A stretch of 64,000 nt of DNA from Lewinella sp. IMCC34183. GTDB taxonomy: Bacteria; Bacteroidota; Bacteroidia; Chitinophagales; Saprospiraceae. The notes beneath the pieces are model-generated. The model was not told the origin of the DNA, searched no databases, and saw nothing but the letters and a program-made list of their open reading frames with translations. Made by a program: the position numbers and the translations under genes. Positions within the stretch are counted from its first letter, which is position 1, and each line of letters starts with the position of its first letter. Of this stretch, positions 53,878-61,711 are shown piece by piece. Location of the stretch: positions 248,001 through 312,000 of the forward strand of contig NZ_QMEM01000005.1 in assembly GCF_003390915.1 (NCBI RefSeq). Direction: 5' to 3'.

Positions 53878-54402
53878 ATGGCTCCCCCCGCCGGCGCGCG
53901 CCTGCGGCTCCGACGCGCCGTGGTGACCGACGCCCCCTTCTTCCTGACCCTGTTCAACAGCCCCGGCTGGCTCCGGTACATCGGCGACCGGGGGGTATAT
54001 ACCGAAGCGCAGGCCGGGGAGTACATCGTTAGCCGCATCGTGCCCAGCTACGCTACCCCCGGCCACGGCAGCTACGTGGCGGTGCTGACAAAAACGAGGG
54101 GGGCTATCGGCTTCGTGGGGGTCTTCCAGCGGGAAGGCCTCGCCGCTCCCGATTTCGGATTCGCCTTTCTTCCGGAGGCGCAGGGGCAGGGCTACGCCCT
54201 CGAGGCCGCCCGGACCGTCCTGGCCCGCCCCGCGGTGGCCGCCCTCCGGGAGCTGCTGGCCATCGTGCGCCCCGACAACGTCCGCAGCCGACGATTACTG
54301 GAAAAACTTGGCTTCGAGGTGACCGACCGGACATACCCAGCGGGGGATGCGGACCTGCTGGTTTATCGGCGGGAGTCACGGCGACTACCACACCCAACGT
54401 AA
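53878..54402 (+). CDS. GNAT family N-acetyltransferase (RimJ/RimL-like)
   Basis: A 174-aa cytosolic acetyltransferase. It has LRLRRAVVTDAPFFLTLFNS at the N-terminus, the acetyl-CoA loop FLPEAQGQGYALEA (about 99-112; Q-G-Q-G-Y) and IVRPDNVRSRRLLEKLGFE, the classic RimJ/RimL end. It probably acetylates a protein N-terminus or a small amine. The M28 peptidase gene starts eight bases after its stop, so the two are one operon. Confidence 0.88.
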   Translation: MAPPAGARLRLRRAVVTDAPFFLTLFNSPGWLRYIGDRGVYTEAQAGEYIVSRIVPSYATPGHGSYVAVLTKTRGAIGFVGVFQREGLAAPDFGFAFLPEAQGQGYALEAARTVLARPAVAALRELLAIVRPDNVRSRRLLEKLGFEVTDRTYPAGDADLLVYRRESRRLPHPT

Positions 54403-54410
54403 ATTGCAGC

Positions 54411-56066
54411 ATGCTCCCCACCCCCACCCCCACCCCTACCCTGCCGCTCTTTCTCTTCGTCGCCCTGCTGTTTGCCGGCTGCCAGGCAGATACCGCCCCC
54501 GGAGCGGCCACCGCACCCGCGGCCGCGCCCGTTGATTCCGCCACCATCGACCGCCACCTCACCGAGCTGGCCAGCGACCGCTACGGCGGGCGGCTGCCCT
54601 TCTCCCCCGGCGAGGCCCTGACCCTTGACTACCTCGAAGCCCAGCTGAAGGCCCTCGGCCTCGCCCCCGGCAACGGAACGAGCTACCGACAGGAGGTGCC
54701 GATGGTAGAGATCACCGGCCACCCCGACGAAACGATCACTCTGGACCTGCCCGGCGGCGAAGTAGACTGGACGCTGGGTACCGACTACATCACCTTCAGC
54801 GAGCGCGCGGAGGAACGGACGGCCGTGGAAAACGCCGAGGTGGTCTTTGCCGGCTTCGGGATCGTGGCCCCGGAGTACGGGTGGGATGACTACGCAGGAC
54901 TGGACGTGGCGGGCAAGACCGTCGTGGTGATGGTCAACGACCCCGGCTATTACCTGGAAGACAGCACCCTGTTCAACGGCAGCACGATGACGTACTACGG
55001 CCGCTACACCTACAAATTCGAGGAGGCGGCCCGGCAGGGCGCCGCAGCCTGCTTGGTGATCCACGAGACCGGCGCGGCCGGCTACCCCTGGTTCGTGGTG
55101 CAAAGTAGCTGGACCGGTGCCCGCCTCGGCCTGGCGGACGACGCCCAGCCCAAGGTCGACGTGGCCGGCTGGATCACCCTTGACGCGGCACGGAAACTTT
55201 TCACCCATTCCGGCGTGGAGAACGTGCGGTGGTTCGAAGCGGCGGCCAGCCCCGATTTCGATCCCATCCCGCTGAATACCACGCTGACCACCGCCGTACG
55301 CAACGACCTGCGCTTCGATAAAAGCTACAACATCATCGCCGAGTTGCCCGGCCGCGAACGCCCCGACGAGCACGTGATCTATACCGCCCACTGGGACCAC
55401 ATCGGTACCGGCCCGGCCGTCGACGGCGACAGCATCTACAACGGTGCCCTGGACAACGCCAGCGGCGTGGCTCAGCTACTGGCGATGGCCGAGGCGCTGA
55501 CCCAGCTCGAGGAACGGCCGGAGCGATCCATTGATTTCCTGTTCGTCACGGCCGAGGAGCAGGGGCTGTGGGGCAGCGCCTACTATGTCAACAACCCGAT
55601 CTTCCCCCTGAGCAAGACCGTCGCCAACATCAACATCGACGGCGTCAACCCCATTGGCCCCGCCGCCGACCTGACCATCACCGGCATGGGCCACAGCGAG
55701 ATGGACGACATCGCCACCGCGGCGGCCGAACGGCAGGGGCGCTATGTACAGGGTGGCCAGGAGCCGGAAAAGGGCTACTTCTACCGCAGCGACCACTTCA
55801 ACTTCGCCAAAAAGGGCGTACCCGTCCTCTACGCCGACGGCGGCTACGAACACCAGACGCTGGGCAAGGAATACGCCCAACAACAGAAGGACGACTTCGT
55901 CGCCACCCGCTACCACCAGCCGGCCGACGAGTACACCTCCGGTGCCTGGCCCCTCGGCGGTGCCGTCCAGGACGCGGAGCTGATGCTCGACATCGGCCTG
56001 CAGCTGGCCAACTCCGAGCGGTGGCCCAAGTGGCGTACTTCCTCCGAATTCTACGCCGAGCGGTAA
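54411..56066 (+). CDS. M28 family zinc aminopeptidase lipoprotein
   Basis: A 551-aa lipoprotein peptidase: signal with a Thr-Pro repeat at the start and lipobox LFAGC (Cys about 24). A PA (protease-associated) insert spans about 150-290 (FAGFGIVAPEYGWDDYAGLD). Zinc ligands of M28 are seen as AHWDHIG (about 326-332), LDNASG (about 346-351), TAEEQGLWGS (about 380-389) and NINIDGVN (about 406-413), with YEHQTLGKEY late. It should remove N-terminal amino acids from peptides in the periplasm or at the surface. Confidence 0.93.
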   Translation: MLPTPTPTPTLPLFLFVALLFAGCQADTAPGAATAPAAAPVDSATIDRHLTELASDRYGGRLPFSPGEALTLDYLEAQLKALGLAPGNGTSYRQEVPMVEITGHPDETITLDLPGGEVDWTLGTDYITFSERAEERTAVENAEVVFAGFGIVAPEYGWDDYAGLDVAGKTVVVMVNDPGYYLEDSTLFNGSTMTYYGRYTYKFEEAARQGAAACLVIHETGAAGYPWFVVQSSWTGARLGLADDAQPKVDVAGWITLDAARKLFTHSGVENVRWFEAAASPDFDPIPLNTTLTTAVRNDLRFDKSYNIIAELPGRERPDEHVIYTAHWDHIGTGPAVDGDSIYNGALDNASGVAQLLAMAEALTQLEERPERSIDFLFVTAEEQGLWGSAYYVNNPIFPLSKTVANINIDGVNPIGPAADLTITGMGHSEMDDIATAAAERQGRYVQGGQEPEKGYFYRSDHFNFAKKGVPVLYADGGYEHQTLGKEYAQQQKDDFVATRYHQPADEYTSGAWPLGGAVQDAELMLDIGLQLANSERWPKWRTSSEFYAER

Positions 56067-56085
56067 CCCGCTGCCCCAGTAAAAT

Positions 56086-56125
56086 GCTGCCTCCGGCAGC
56101 GCAATAGAATGCTGCCTCCGGCAGC
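56086..56125 (+). repeat. Two copies of a short post-stop hairpin
   Basis: GCTGCCTCCGGCAGC occurs at 56086-56100 and 56111-56125, each a six-base stem with a TCC loop, separated by GCAATAGAAT. The first is preceded by CCCCAGTAAAAT, nearly the same as before the hairpin at 52185. Confidence 0.7.
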
Positions 56126-56142
56126 GGCCTCCCCCAAACCAA

Positions 56143-56178
56143 AAGCGCCACCCCCGACCAGGTCGGAGGTGGCGCCTT
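56143..56178. terminator. Bidirectional terminator between M28 and fasciclin genes
   Basis: AGCGCCACC and CCGAC on the left pair with GTCGG and GGTGGCGCC on the right around one mismatch, with A-rich sequence on the left that becomes T-rich for the minus strand. It separates the convergent genes. Confidence 0.75.
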
Positions 56179-56197
56179 CAATTAGTAGAAACGGCGG

Positions 56198-57346
56198 TTA
56201 CCGCTGCACCATGATCTTCCGTTGGATCACGCCTTCCGAGGCACGGATTTCCAGCAGGTAGGCACCGGCGGGCAGGCGACCCAATTGCAGGGGCTCGCGG
56301 TCGCTGCTGGCCCGGCGGGTCAGTACGGTACGGCCGTTGAAGTCACGCAGGGTCAGCGTCGTGTTGTTCAATATGGAGTACGGCAGGTTGACGGTCACCA
56401 GGCTGGTGGCCGGGTTCGGGGCAATGCTCACTTCGCTGGCGAAGGCCGGCTCGCGGGTGCTGGTCAGGGAAGGCGGGATCAGGACGCCGTCGATCACGTG
56501 CACAACGCCGTTGTCGGCCATCATGTCGGGCATGCTGACGTAGTAGTCGTTGACGAAAACGGAGTCGTTACTCACGGTCACCATCAGATCCTCTCCCTGT
56601 ACTGTGGTGACGGTCATGCCGTCCATCAGGTCGCCGGAGTAGATAGCACCGGGTACCACGTGGTACTGCAGGATAGTGGCGAGGTCTCCGGAGGGATTTG
56701 CCAGCAGCGCATTGAGTTGGTCTTCGGGCAGTGCCATCAGGGCTCCATCGTTGGGAGCGAAGACGGTGTAGGGGCCGGCCATCGATAGTACGGGGCCGAT
56801 ACCGGCGGCCGTGATCGCGTCGGAGAGCATGCTCAGGGTGTCGGTTTCCATGATCACCATGCCGATGTCGCCAGCGGGCGGCATGAGTACGGCGTCAATC
56901 ACGTGTACCGTACCGTTGGTGGCTTCCAGGTCGGTCATGGTCACCAGGGCACCGTTGATCATGACCATTTCACCGATAACGCGGACGTAGAGGCTGTCCT
57001 GGTTATTCAGCGTAGGCAGGGTCATGTTGTCCATGAGGTCAGCGGCCATGGTGTCACCCGGGACGACGTGGTACTGCAGGATAGCGATGAGGCTATCGCG
57101 GTTGTCTTCGTCCAGCAGGTATTCCAGCGCGCCGTCGGGCAGGGCGTCGAAGGCCGCGTCGGTGGGCGCGAAGACCGTGAAGGGACCGGTTCCCGACAGG
57201 GTACCGGCGAGTTCGGCGGTAGTGATTGCCGTTTCCAGCGTGGTGTGGTTTTCGCTGTCGGCGATGATCTGGACAACGGTTTGGCCCTGGGCGCCCAGGT
57301 GAGCACCGAGTAGCAGAAAGAGGCAAAGGGGTAGAAGTCTGTACAT
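56198..57346 (-). CDS. Secreted protein with two fasciclin (FAS1) domains and a T9SS sorting domain
   Basis: A 382-aa secreted protein: signal peptide (about 1-22), FAS1 domain 1 (about 24-150, with GPFTVFAPTDAAFDALP and YHVVPG), FAS1 domain 2 (about 160-285, with GPYTVFAPNDGALMALP and LQYHVVPGAIYSGDL), and a C-terminal T9SS type A sorting domain (about 305-382, IAPNPATSLVTVNLP ... PAGAYLLEI). FAS1 domains mediate adhesion. Exported by T9SS to the surface or medium. ATG 57346 is chosen for the signal peptide. Confidence 0.93.
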   Translation of the reverse strand: MYRLLPLCLFLLLGAHLGAQGQTVVQIIADSENHTTLETAITTAELAGTLSGTGPFTVFAPTDAAFDALPDGALEYLLDEDNRDSLIAILQYHVVPGDTMAADLMDNMTLPTLNNQDSLYVRVIGEMVMINGALVTMTDLEATNGTVHVIDAVLMPPAGDIGMVIMETDTLSMLSDAITAAGIGPVLSMAGPYTVFAPNDGALMALPEDQLNALLANPSGDLATILQYHVVPGAIYSGDLMDGMTVTTVQGEDLMVTVSNDSVFVNDYYVSMPDMMADNGVVHVIDGVLIPPSLTSTREPAFASEVSIAPNPATSLVTVNLPYSILNNTTLTLRDFNGRTVLTRRASSDREPLQLGRLPAGAYLLEIRASEGVIQRKIMVQR

Positions 57347-57511
57347 AAAGAATTGATTTAAAGGGGCGGGCAACACGTACCCGTGAGCGATACCCTTTGA
57401 TCAATTCTTTTTACATTGAGTTTACGAGTATAGTATGTTAGGTATCTGGAACCCCCAAAAAGGTATCCCAACAATCTACATACGCACGATATAGTTTATT
57501 CCTATATACGA

Positions 57512-58819
57512 TCAGGAGACCTTTTCACTCCGTAGCTCCTCCTCCAGCGAGGGTTCGAGCACCAGGCGTACGGCGCGGTTGTAGGTAATGTAATTCCCCG
57601 TCCAGCTGAGGAAGGTGAATACCCGGTTGCGGAAACCGATCAGGTAAAAGATGTGCACGAAGGCCCAGACGAACCAGGCCGGGATTCCGTTGAAGTGGAT
57701 ATTCTTCGGCAGGTCCGCCACGGCGCGGTTGCGGCCGATGATGGCGAGGTTCCCCTTGTCGAAGTATTCGAAGGCTTCCGGCTGCTTACCCGCGGCGGCG
57801 CGGTTCAGGTTTTCGGCCAGCCGCTTGCCCATCTGGATGGCTACCTGCGCCACCCCGGGGTGGCCCTTAGGCCAGGCATCGCTGGTGAGGTAGGCCACGT
57901 CGCCGAGGGCGTAGACGTTCTCGTAGCCCGCCACCCGGAGCCGGTCGTCGACTACGTATTGTCCCCTGCGGACGCTGTCGTCCCGCAGGCCGACCACCAC
58001 CTCACCCGTCACGCCGGCGCCCCAGATCACGGTACCGCTGGCTATCGTACTGCCGTCCTTGAAGGTCGCCGTACGGCCGTCGTAGCCGGTGATGAGCTGG
58101 CCGAAGTGCAGCTCGATGCCCATATCCTCCAGGTTGCGGCGGGCATCGTCGCTGGACTTATCGGAGAACGCCGACAGCAGCTGGTCGCCGCCCTCCACCA
58201 GCACGAAGCGGAGGCGGTCGATGGGGGTGTCCGGGTAATCCTTGGAGAGCACGTGCTTGCGCAGCTCGCTCAGCGCTCCGGCCACCTCGACGCCGGACGG
58301 ACCGCCGCCGACGATGATGAAGGTCATCAGCCGTTCGCGCTCGGCGGGGTCGTCGGTCAGGTCGGCCCGCTCCAGGGTCTGGAAAATGTGGTTGCGCAGC
58401 CTGCGGGCGTCGGGCACGGTCTTGAGGGGAAAGGCGTGGTGCTCGATGCTGTCGTTGCCGAAGAAGTTGGCGCGGGTGCCGGTGGCCAGTACGAGGTGAT
58501 CGTAGCGGATGGTGCCCGCCTCGGTGCTGACGTGGCCGGCCGCCGGGTCGATGCCGTGGACCACGAGCATACGGAAGTGAAAATCCTGCTTACTGCGGAA
58601 GGTCTTGCGCAGGGGGCCGCAGATGTCGGGCGCCTCCAGCCCGGCGGTGGCTACCTGGTACAGCAGCGGGGCGAAGGTGTGGTAGTTGTGGCGGTCGAGG
58701 AGCACCACCTGATAATTGTCGGTGTCGAGCTTATTCACGAAGTTGAGCCCGGCGAACCCGCCGCCGATCACCACGACGCGGGCTTTGTTTTTGGGGTCAG
58801 GCAGGTTCAGCGCATCCAT
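57512..58819 (-). CDS. ndh: Type II NADH:quinone oxidoreductase (NDH-2)
   Basis: A 435-aa flavoprotein that passes electrons from NADH to menaquinone without pumping protons, bound to the inner membrane. FAD-binding VVVIGGGFAGLNF (about 15-27), NADH-binding FIIVGGGPSGVEVAGA (about 170-185), ENVYALGDVAYL and the C-terminal amphipathic region with AWFVWAFVHIFYLIGFRNR (about 385-405), as in the alternative NDH-2 group of Bacteroidota. ATG 58819 gives the usual N-terminus. Its upstream gap contains a CGCAGGTGC motif (58861-58869). Confidence 0.94.
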   Translation of the reverse strand: MDALNLPDPKNKARVVVIGGGFAGLNFVNKLDTDNYQVVLLDRHNYHTFAPLLYQVATAGLEAPDICGPLRKTFRSKQDFHFRMLVVHGIDPAAGHVSTEAGTIRYDHLVLATGTRANFFGNDSIEHHAFPLKTVPDARRLRNHIFQTLERADLTDDPAERERLMTFIIVGGGPSGVEVAGALSELRKHVLSKDYPDTPIDRLRFVLVEGGDQLLSAFSDKSSDDARRNLEDMGIELHFGQLITGYDGRTATFKDGSTIASGTVIWGAGVTGEVVVGLRDDSVRRGQYVVDDRLRVAGYENVYALGDVAYLTSDAWPKGHPGVAQVAIQMGKRLAENLNRAAAGKQPEAFEYFDKGNLAIIGRNRAVADLPKNIHFNGIPAWFVWAFVHIFYLIGFRNRVFTFLSWTGNYITYNRAVRLVLEPSLEEELRSEKVS

Positions 58820-58982
58820 AGCAATCGGAGTAGGTACACGGTAAAACAAGTAGACGCGCACGCAGGTGCGAAGTTTTCCCGGGCGGGTCCGGATCGTGCC
58901 ATATTATCCCGCCCGCCCGCGCGACCTCGCACACGCGGCGAAGCGGTTCCGTTACCCGTACACACCCCTTAATCCGCCCCCC

Positions 58983-59339
58983 ATGGTACACATCACAGAA
59001 GAACCCGGCACCAACATCCTCTACACCACCGCCGTCGGCGAACTCGACCACGACGACTACGACCGCCTGCTGCCCGTCGCCCAGAAGATCATCCAGCGGG
59101 AAGGCGACATCCGCTGGTACTTTGAGATGGAAGACTTCGACGGCTGGACCGCCGGTACCGCTTGGCGCGACCTCAAGTTCGACGTCAGGCACCTGGGCGA
59201 CTTCGAGAAAGTAGCCGTAGTCGGGCAGAAAGAATGGATGGAGTGGGCCACCGCCTTTATGAAACCCTTCGCCGAAGACACCGTCAAGTACTTCACGCTG
59301 GAGCAGCAGGCCGACGCCCGCGAGTGGGTGCGGGCCTAG
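58983..59339 (+). CDS. SpoIIAA-like (STAS) protein
   Basis: A 118-aa cytosolic protein with the small alpha/beta fold of SpoIIAA-like proteins: a strand pair, then LDHDDYDRLLPVAQKIIQRE, IRWYFEMEDFDGW, and the C-terminal helix. The Trp-rich W-T-A-x2-W segment is typical of the family. A role in stress or membrane-lipid binding has been proposed for relatives; not known here. ATG 58983 is chosen, since the upstream open frame is low-complexity. Confidence 0.85.
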   Translation: MVHITEEPGTNILYTTAVGELDHDDYDRLLPVAQKIIQREGDIRWYFEMEDFDGWTAGTAWRDLKFDVRHLGDFEKVAVVGQKEWMEWATAFMKPFAEDTVKYFTLEQQADAREWVRA

Positions 59340-59365
59340 GCTTCGGCCTACCCTACCGGCGACGC

Positions 59366-60157
59366 TTACTGTTCCGGGGTAGGTAAGCTGCGGCTGGAAA
59401 GCAGGCGGGCCGGCACCGGCGTGGTGGTCCCGTGTACCGTCTCGGCGAGGGCGGGCAGCCAGCCGGCATCCTTTTCCAGGCCGTTGCCGACGACGATCAG
59501 GTCGGCGCCGGCATCGAGGGCGTGGCGGGCGCACTCCTGGGTACGGATACCGCCGCCCACCACGAGCGGCAGGTCGATCTCGGCCCGTACGGCGCGGATG
59601 GTGGCCGGGGATACGGCATTGAGGGCCCCGCTCCCGGCGTCGAGGTAGATGAGGCGCAGGCCCAGCTGCTCGCCCGCCAGGGCGGTGGCGGCGGCAATGG
59701 CGGGCTTATCGGCCGGGATGGGCATAGTGCCGCTCATGTACGATACGGAGGTGGGCTTGCCGCCGTCGATGAGGATGTACCCGGTGGGCACGGTGGGCAG
59801 CCCCATCTGCTTGATGCGGCCGGCTACGGTGACGTGGTGTCCGATGAGGAGTTCAGGATTCCGGCCCGAGATGAGCGAAAGCAGCAGGAGGCCGTCGGCC
59901 TGCTCGTCCAGCTGGTACACCGAGCCGGGAAACAGCAGTACGGGAACCTCCGTCACCGACTTCAGGTAGCGCAGGTAATAAGCCGACTGCGGCTGGTTGA
60001 CGAGGCTGCCCCCCCAGAAGAAAAAATCTACGCGCCCCCGGGCCGCCTGCTCGCCCAGGGTGCGCAGGCTGCTGCGGGAAGCCTTGTCCGGATCGACCAG
60101 TACGGCCAGCAACTTGCGGCCCGCCTGGCGGGCCCGGGACAGGAGGGGTAGAATCAT
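59366..60157 (-). CDS. pcrB: Geranylgeranylglyceryl phosphate synthase (PcrB-type TIM barrel)
   Basis: A 263-aa cytosolic TIM-barrel prenyltransferase. The N-terminal AVLVDPDK, FFFWGGSLVN, LLFPGSVYQL, the GYILIDGGKPTSV stretch and the phosphate-binding VVGGGIRTQ (about 215-222) and VVGNGLEK (about 239-246) fit the group II GGGPS of Bacteroidota. The enzyme makes an ether bond between sn-glycerol-1-phosphate and a polyprenyl diphosphate. ATG 60157 gives the family N-terminus. Its gene follows tRNA-Leu on the same strand, separated by a terminator. Confidence 0.9.
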   Translation of the reverse strand: MILPLLSRARQAGRKLLAVLVDPDKASRSSLRTLGEQAARGRVDFFFWGGSLVNQPQSAYYLRYLKSVTEVPVLLFPGSVYQLDEQADGLLLLSLISGRNPELLIGHHVTVAGRIKQMGLPTVPTGYILIDGGKPTSVSYMSGTMPIPADKPAIAAATALAGEQLGLRLIYLDAGSGALNAVSPATIRAVRAEIDLPLVVGGGIRTQECARHALDAGADLIVVGNGLEKDAGWLPALAETVHGTTTPVPARLLSSRSLPTPEQ

Positions 60158-60188
60158 GCCCCAAAGGTAGGACCGCGACGCGGCAACT

Positions 60189-60230
60189 AAAAACGACGGC
60201 GGCCCCGCTGCCGAAGCAACGGGGCCGCCG
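60189..60230 (-). terminator. Intrinsic terminator after tRNA-Leu
   Basis: On the minus strand CGGCGGCCCCG (60230-60220) pairs with CGGGGCCGCCG (60207-60197), an 11-base perfect stem with a 12-base loop, followed by TCG and five T. Confidence 0.85.
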
Positions 60231-60235
60231 TATCG

Positions 60236-60320
60236 TGCCCAGGACAGGAGTCGAACCTGCACGTCCGCAATGGACACCAGCCCCTCAAGCTGGCGTGTCT
60301 ACCAATTCCACCACCTGGGC
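60236..60320 (-). tRNA. tRNA-Leu, anticodon GAG
   Basis: The minus strand forms a complete type II cloverleaf: acceptor GCCCAGG/CCTGGGC, D-arm with GGTGGAATTGGTAGA, anticodon stem CCAGC/GCTGG around TTGAGGG (anticodon GAG), a long variable arm, and T-arm with GGTTCGACTCC. The discriminator base is A; CCA is not encoded. Confidence 0.97.
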
Positions 60321-60399
60321 AGGCAGTGCGCGAAGCGGACGCAAAAGTAAGACGAAGGGGTGAGATATACAAAGGGTACACTAATATTTCCCGCCGAAA

Positions 60400-60456
60400 C
60401 CCCACATCGGATGTGCGGCACATCGGATGTCCGGGCGCCGCACATCCGATGTGGGG
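60400..60456. repeat. 20-bp perfect inverted repeat with an internal third motif copy
   Basis: CCCCACATCGGATGTGCGGC (60400-60419) is the exact reverse complement of 60437-60456. The 17-base loop itself begins ACATCGGATGTCC. The 17-mer GCACATCGGATGTCCGG at 60418-60434 is identical to one in the palindrome at 32994-33063. It lies between tRNA-Leu and the nitroreductase. Confidence 0.95.
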
Positions 60457-60520
60457 CCGCCCACGCGCCCGCAAAACTATTTGCCCGATCGCGAATTAAT
60501 GTATGTACAATAATATCCGT

Positions 60521-61150
60521 ATGAACCTGATTGAAAATCTGAAGTGGCGCTACGCCACCAAACGTTTCAACCCCGACCGCAAAGTGGGGGCCGACGACCT
60601 CCGCTACCTCAAGGAGGCCGTCAATCTGTCGGCTACCAGTTTCGGGCTCCAGCCCTACCGCGTGATCGTCGTCAGCGACCCCGACGTGCAGGAGCAACTC
60701 CGTGCCGCGAGCTACAACCAGCCGCAGCTGACCGAAAGCTCCCACGTATTTGTCTTCTGTGCAATGACCGACATGCCGGCCGCCCACATCGATACGTACG
60801 TAGACCGCGCCGCGGAAGTGCAGCAGGTACCGCGCGAGCAACTGAACGACTTCGCCAACTACATGAAGGGCTCCGTAGCCGGCCGCCCCGAGGAGACGAT
60901 CGAACCCTGGAACAAGCGGCAGGCCTACATCGGCCTCGGAACCCTGCTGGCCGCCGCCGCCGAGCTGAAGATCGACGCCTGCCCCATGGAGGGCTTCGAG
61001 GTCGGCGAGTACGACCGCATCCTCGGACTGACCGACCGGGGCCTCACCGCCACCGTCATCGCCCCCGTCGGCTACCGCTCCGAAGAGGACGCCACCCAGC
61101 ACCGCGCCAAAGTGCGGATGCCGCTGGACGTGATGTTTGAGGAAGTGTAG
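60521..61150 (+). CDS. Nitroreductase family NAD(P)H-dependent oxidoreductase (NfsB-like)
   Basis: A 209-aa FMN protein. It has the NfsB-type start LIENLKWRYATKRFNPDR with the FMN-contact Arg and Thr, then NLSATSFGLQPYRVIVVSD, TLLAAAAELKIDACPMEGF and the final VGYRSEEDATQHRAKVRMPL. Such enzymes reduce nitro-compounds or quinones with NAD(P)H. ATG 60521 is preferred over one six codons upstream. It is followed by a near-perfect terminator and by tandem copies of it. Confidence 0.92.
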   Translation: MNLIENLKWRYATKRFNPDRKVGADDLRYLKEAVNLSATSFGLQPYRVIVVSDPDVQEQLRAASYNQPQLTESSHVFVFCAMTDMPAAHIDTYVDRAAEVQQVPREQLNDFANYMKGSVAGRPEETIEPWNKRQAYIGLGTLLAAAAELKIDACPMEGFEVGEYDRILGLTDRGLTATVIAPVGYRSEEDATQHRAKVRMPLDVMFEEV

Positions 61151-61160
61151 AACTTACAAT

Positions 61161-61500
61161 TTACCAGCTACTATTTGGCCCGCAGGACTAGTCTCCGCGG
61201 GCCATTTTTTTGTGTAACGGAGCCGTACCCGTGTCGACAGGTCCGTGGTACATGAGGAAGTCCGGAAAGTACGATTTACCAGCTACCAAATACCAGCTAC
61301 CATTTGGCCCGCAGGACTGATGTACGCAGGCCGTTTTTGTTTCTCGTGTAGCGGAGCTGAACCCGCTTTGACAGGGCCGTGGTAGATGAGGAAGTTGGGA
61401 AAGTACGATTTACTATCTACCAAGTACCATCTACGATTTGGCCCGCAGGACTGATGTACGCAGGCCGTTTTTGTTTCTCGTGTAGCGATGCTGAACCTGC
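61161..61500 (+). repeat. Three tandem copies of a ~130-bp unit carrying a terminator-like hairpin
   Basis: The block TTTGGCCCGCAGGACT starts at 61174, 61303 and 61437, giving periods of 129 and 134 bases. Each unit holds, in order, a TACCAGCTACCA-like stretch, GGCCCGCAGGACT, a G/C-rich right arm with T-run, and GTGTAGCGGAGCTGAACCC. The first hairpin is the perfect terminator of the nitroreductase; the next two are decayed but keep the T-run. Confidence 0.85.
61177..61211 (+). terminator. Intrinsic terminator of the nitroreductase gene
   Basis: GGCCCGC (61177-61183) pairs with GCGGGCC (61197-61203), followed by A and seven T. It starts 27 bases after the stop. Confidence 0.9.
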
Positions 61501-61711
61501 TTCAACAGGTGCGTGGCAGATTTCAAATGTAAAAATTAAAATTGCTCCCAAACTGGAGCCCTGCGCGAAATAATAACTGGTACTTCGTAAATGGTATATC
61601 CTCAGCGTCCTGCGCGAAATAGTAAATAGTACTTGGCACTTCGTAAATGGTACATCCCCAGCGTCTTACGCGCAAATTTTAAATCTGAAATTTTGAATTT
61701 TCAATTCAACC
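61501..61711. repeat. A/T-rich repeat region, decayed hairpin element
   Basis: Two direct copies of a unit CCTGCGCGAAATARTAA ... ACTTCGTAAATGGTAYATCC lie at about 61560-61606 and 61611-61660. Parts such as CTTCGTAAATGGTA are inverted relative to TACCATCTACGA in the third tandem copy (about 61425-61437). A run of AAATTTTAAATCTGAAATTT follows. No gene is seen. The pattern fits the remains of an inverted-repeat element like the one at 36321-36928. Confidence 0.55.

Noticed and set aside
54415..54445. CCCCCA/CCCACC repeat as a regulatory repeat
   Set aside because: It encodes the Thr-Pro repeat at the start of the M28 lipoprotein signal peptide and needs no other explanation.
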